From an uncultured Alistipes sp. (GTDB lineage: Bacteria; Bacteroidota; Bacteroidia; Bacteroidales; Rikenellaceae), in contig CAJGDL010000079.1 in assembly GCA_904502075.1 (NCBI GenBank), positions 1 through 8,176 on the forward strand: a stretch of 8,176 nt of DNA. The letters run 5' to 3'. The position numbers and the translations under genes are program-made. A model generated the notes under the pieces. It did no database searches. It saw nothing but the letters and a program-made list of their open reading frames with translations, and was not told the DNA's origin. Shown here one piece after another: positions 6,336-8,176 of this stretch (positions are counted from its first letter, which is position 1; each line of letters starts with the position of its first letter).

Positions 6336-6725
6336 TTAGGAGATATAGACCAGGGTATCGTAGAGCTCTTTACCCGCTTCATCCTCCAGAATCAGATGGT
6401 AGGTGCCGGAGGGGACTGTGGCGGGAATCTCCACCCTCACCTCACCCTGCGAAGCATCGAGCATCGTGGACCATACCTCGCTTTGGCTCAGGCGCGTGGC
6501 CAAAATCAACTTCACGGAACCGAAGTCTTGCGAGAAGGTGAACACAAGATCCCCTTCGGAGACCTCGACCTCGATGGAGACCGAATCGCCCCCTGGGCCC
6601 GAGGAATCGGGGTCTTTAGCACTATCAATCCGAACAATCCCTTTGCCCTTTTTCAGGAAGATAGAATCACAACTCGTCGCCCCGGCGAGGGTCAAAAGGA
6701 TCAGGAGATAAAGGATCTTTTTCAT
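6336..6725 (-). CDS. Small lipoprotein with DUF3244-like beta-sandwich domain
   Basis: A 129-residue predicted lipoprotein. MKKILYLLILLTLAGATSC gives a lysine-start signal sequence, hydrophobic core and lipobox Ala-Thr-Ser-Cys19. A short linker rich in Gly, Ser, Asp and Lys follows, then one beta-rich domain from about residue 48 to the end. The alternating strands and the SGTYHLILEDEAGKELYDTLVY end resemble DUF3244 or related small Ig-like domains of Bacteroidota exported proteins; this assignment is by eye and tentative. A start 33 bases further upstream is open in frame, but the signal peptide fits the start given here and the promoter motif overlaps the longer version. It is the first gene of a probable pair with the wbqC-like gene. 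Its function is unknown. Confidence 0.8.
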   Translation of the reverse strand: MKKILYLLILLTLAGATSCDSIFLKKGKGIVRIDSAKDPDSSGPGGDSVSIEVEVSEGDLVFTFSQDFGSVKLILATRLSQSEVWSTMLDASQGEVRVEIPATVPSGTYHLILEDEAGKELYDTLVYIS

Positions 6726-6755
6726 GGTGTCAAACGGAAATCTATTTTCGTTATA

Positions 6756-6787
6756 CAAATTTAGGCTTTTTTCTGAAAACTCGCAAG
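6756..6787 (-). promoter_or_regulatory. Promoter of the lipoprotein/wbqC pair
   Basis: On the minus strand 6763-6756 reads TAAATTTG, an exact match to TAnnTTTG. Twenty bases upstream lies CTTG (6787-6784), three of four matches to the -33 TTTG. The start would be near 6750, leaving a leader of about 25 bases before the lipoprotein ATG at 6725. The element sits in the 70-bp gap after the TPR regulator gene, so the downstream pair can be expressed independently of it. Confidence 0.65.
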
Positions 6788-6795
6788 GCTTCGGA

Positions 6796-8176
6796 TCAGC
6801 TCTTGGTGAGATGGGACAAAAATTCCTCTTTGTCGGGGGCCTCGGAGAGGAGCACCTGCTCGCGAAGGCGGCTCACTCGCGTATAGAGGGTCGAGACCCG
6901 CCGCCCCAAAAAGAGGCTGATCGAGGGGTAGGTGAAGCCGACGATCAGGTAGCAGGCCAGGCGATACTCCTCCTCGCGCAAGTAGGGCAGTTGCGCACGA
7001 AAACGGGCCATCAACCCCTCAAACGACTCGTTGATCAGGGGTTCCAAGTCGCTTCCGACATATTCGGCCTCACCGAGCCGGGCGAAATCCTCCTTGACCC
7101 GCAGGAAGATGCGCTCCTGCTCCTTCGGGGAGTTGAGGTGGGCATAGTAGGTCTCGGCCAGGCGGTTCAACGGCTCGAAACGCGCCTTGAAGAGGGACGA
7201 GACACGCTGTCCGAGCTCCGTGAGCTCCGCCTCGCGACCCAAAAGCCGCTCGTTCATCGCGGCAATCCGAGCCATATACTCCTCGATCATCTGACTGCGC
7301 CGACGGTTGCGTTCATAGAGCCACCCGGCCACCAAGATCAATCCGAAGACCAAAGCGATGCCACAACCCCAGATGCGGATGGTCTGGCGCTCCAGGCGCA
7401 GCGTGGTCTCCAACATCTCGCTTCGGAAATGGTCGCTGCGGGCCGAGAGGGCCGACTGCTCCAACACCGAGCGGGCAATCGAGTCCTGCACCGAGGCAAT
7501 CAACTTGTAGCCCTCGAATGCCTCGCGAAGACGACCCTGCAGGGTATCGATTTGGTATTGGCGATAGGCCACACGCATCCGCTCTCTCAGATCCGAGGCC
7601 GAACTTCCCGCCTCCTCCATCCAGCGGGCCGCCGACTCCGCGTCCCCCTCCAGGGCGCAGGCAAAAGCGTAGTCGGTGAGCCAATCCACCGTCGGAGGAT
7701 AGCCGAAATCGCACCGCACACGCTCGAAGAGGCTCCTGGCCTCGGTGACCCGCTCCTGGTGCAGACGCACCGAAGCCAAACCCACCATCCCCTCGGCCAG
7801 GTAGAGCGTATCGCTGTCGCTCCGCGCGCGCTCGATCAGTGCCTCATAGAGGCGGGCGGCCTCCGCCAAGGCGTTGTTGTTGTAGTAGGCATCGGCCAGA
7901 TCGCGAAGGGCGTAACGAATCCTGGGCTCGTTACCCGTTTGCAGAAAATGTTCGTAGGAGCGTTGCGAATAGCGCAACTCCTCCTTCAAGTTATACTCCT
8001 CGTTGCAGATGTGGCTGATGGCATGAGTGGCAAGCCCTCCGAAGTGATGGTCGCCCAACGAGTCGGCCAGCTCCGCGGCACGCGAAAAGGCGACACCCGC
8101 ACGGGGAAGATCTCCTCGATTTTGGTGAACACGCCCCAAGTAGTAGGCCGCCATCATGTGGTAGCGGGGCTCGCCC
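6796..8176 (-). CDS. TPR / transmembrane / coiled-coil / HTH-like regulator, 5' end missing
   Basis: The frame is open to the window edge: GEPRYH precedes the first visible Met (complement of 8155-8157) and continues a TPR helix, so the true start lies outside. Numbering from that Met, residues 1-215 are tetratricopeptide-type helices (for example AAYYLGRVHQNRGDLPRA and RYALRDLADAYYNNNALAEA). About 262-281 is one transmembrane helix, followed by a positive RNRRR stop. A coiled coil runs about 286-325. The C-terminal block about 393-436 (EEEYRLACYLIVGFTYPSI through TLYTRVSRLREQVL) looks like a LuxR- or DUF6377-type helix-turn-helix. Such Bacteroidota proteins are usually called TPR or regulatory proteins; periplasmic sensing by TPRs with a cytoplasmic DNA-binding tail is plausible but not proven. 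It ends 70 bp before the lipoprotein gene, in the same direction. Confidence 0.85.
   Translation of the reverse strand, partial: GEPRYHMMAAYYLGRVHQNRGDLPRAGVAFSRAAELADSLGDHHFGGLATHAISHICNEEYNLKEELRYSQRSYEHFLQTGNEPRIRYALRDLADAYYNNNALAEAARLYEALIERARSDSDTLYLAEGMVGLASVRLHQERVTEARSLFERVRCDFGYPPTVDWLTDYAFACALEGDAESAARWMEEAGSSASDLRERMRVAYRQYQIDTLQGRLREAFEGYKLIASVQDSIARSVLEQSALSARSDHFRSEMLETTLRLERQTIRIWGCGIALVFGLILVAGWLYERNRRRSQMIEEYMARIAAMNERLLGREAELTELGQRVSSLFKARFEPLNRLAETYYAHLNSPKEQERIFLRVKEDFARLGEAEYVGSDLEPLINESFEGLMARFRAQLPYLREEEYRLACYLIVGFTYPSISLFLGRRVSTLYTRVSRLREQVLLSEAPDKEEFLSHLTKS

Noticed and set aside
6726..6758. Upstream start that lengthens the small lipoprotein by 11 residues
   Set aside because: The extension would put polar residues before a standard signal peptide, and it overlaps the promoter -7 element, so it would not be transcribed.

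Overview
The window looks like chromosomal DNA from a Bacteroidota gut commensal, most likely an Alistipes-type member of the Rikenellaceae. This is inferred from GC-rich coding sequence between AT-rich intergenic gaps, three matches to the Bacteroidota sigma-ABfr promoter element TAnnTTTG, little use of Shine-Dalgarno sites, and the gene families present (lipoprotein subtilase, WbqC-like protein, TPR/membrane/HTH-like regulator, small beta-sandwich lipoprotein). No rRNA, tRNA, CRISPR array, transposase or phage gene is visible.

Layout, left to right. Positions 1-225 are non-coding and full of structure: a 30-bp direct repeat (1-30 and 84-113), a small nested hairpin (31-45 inside 15-56), and a large imperfect palindrome (101-227). 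The core of the palindrome (142-187) is a strong terminator-like hairpin, and its right tip supplies part of the pgk stop codon. Then come pgk (226-1488, minus, complete), a divergent AT-rich promoter region (1489-1676), a plus-strand pair made of a subtilase lipoprotein (1677-3692) and a secreted glycoside hydrolase family 2 homologue (3726-5780), a minus-strand pair made of a small lipoprotein (6336-6725) and a WbqC-like protein (5704-6312), and finally a minus-strand TPR/membrane regulator-like gene (6796 to beyond the right edge).

How they fit together. pgk is a stand-alone glycolysis gene. The subtilase and the GH2 homologue are 33 bp apart with no visible promoter or terminator between them, so they are probably co-transcribed and both exported. 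The GH2 homologue keeps the fold and the spacing of both family signatures but has lost the catalytic Asn-Glu pair (now Cys-Asp) and the Arg and His of the substrate pocket, and its nucleophile position appears to be His. It is probably a binding or scaffold protein rather than a glycosidase. Its 3' end overlaps the converging wbqC-like gene by 77 bp, and a possible terminator for the plus-strand pair lies inside wbqC.

The items most worth a second look are the 127-bp palindrome with its associated direct repeats next to pgk, and the apparently dead GH2 protein paired with an apparently active subtilase.
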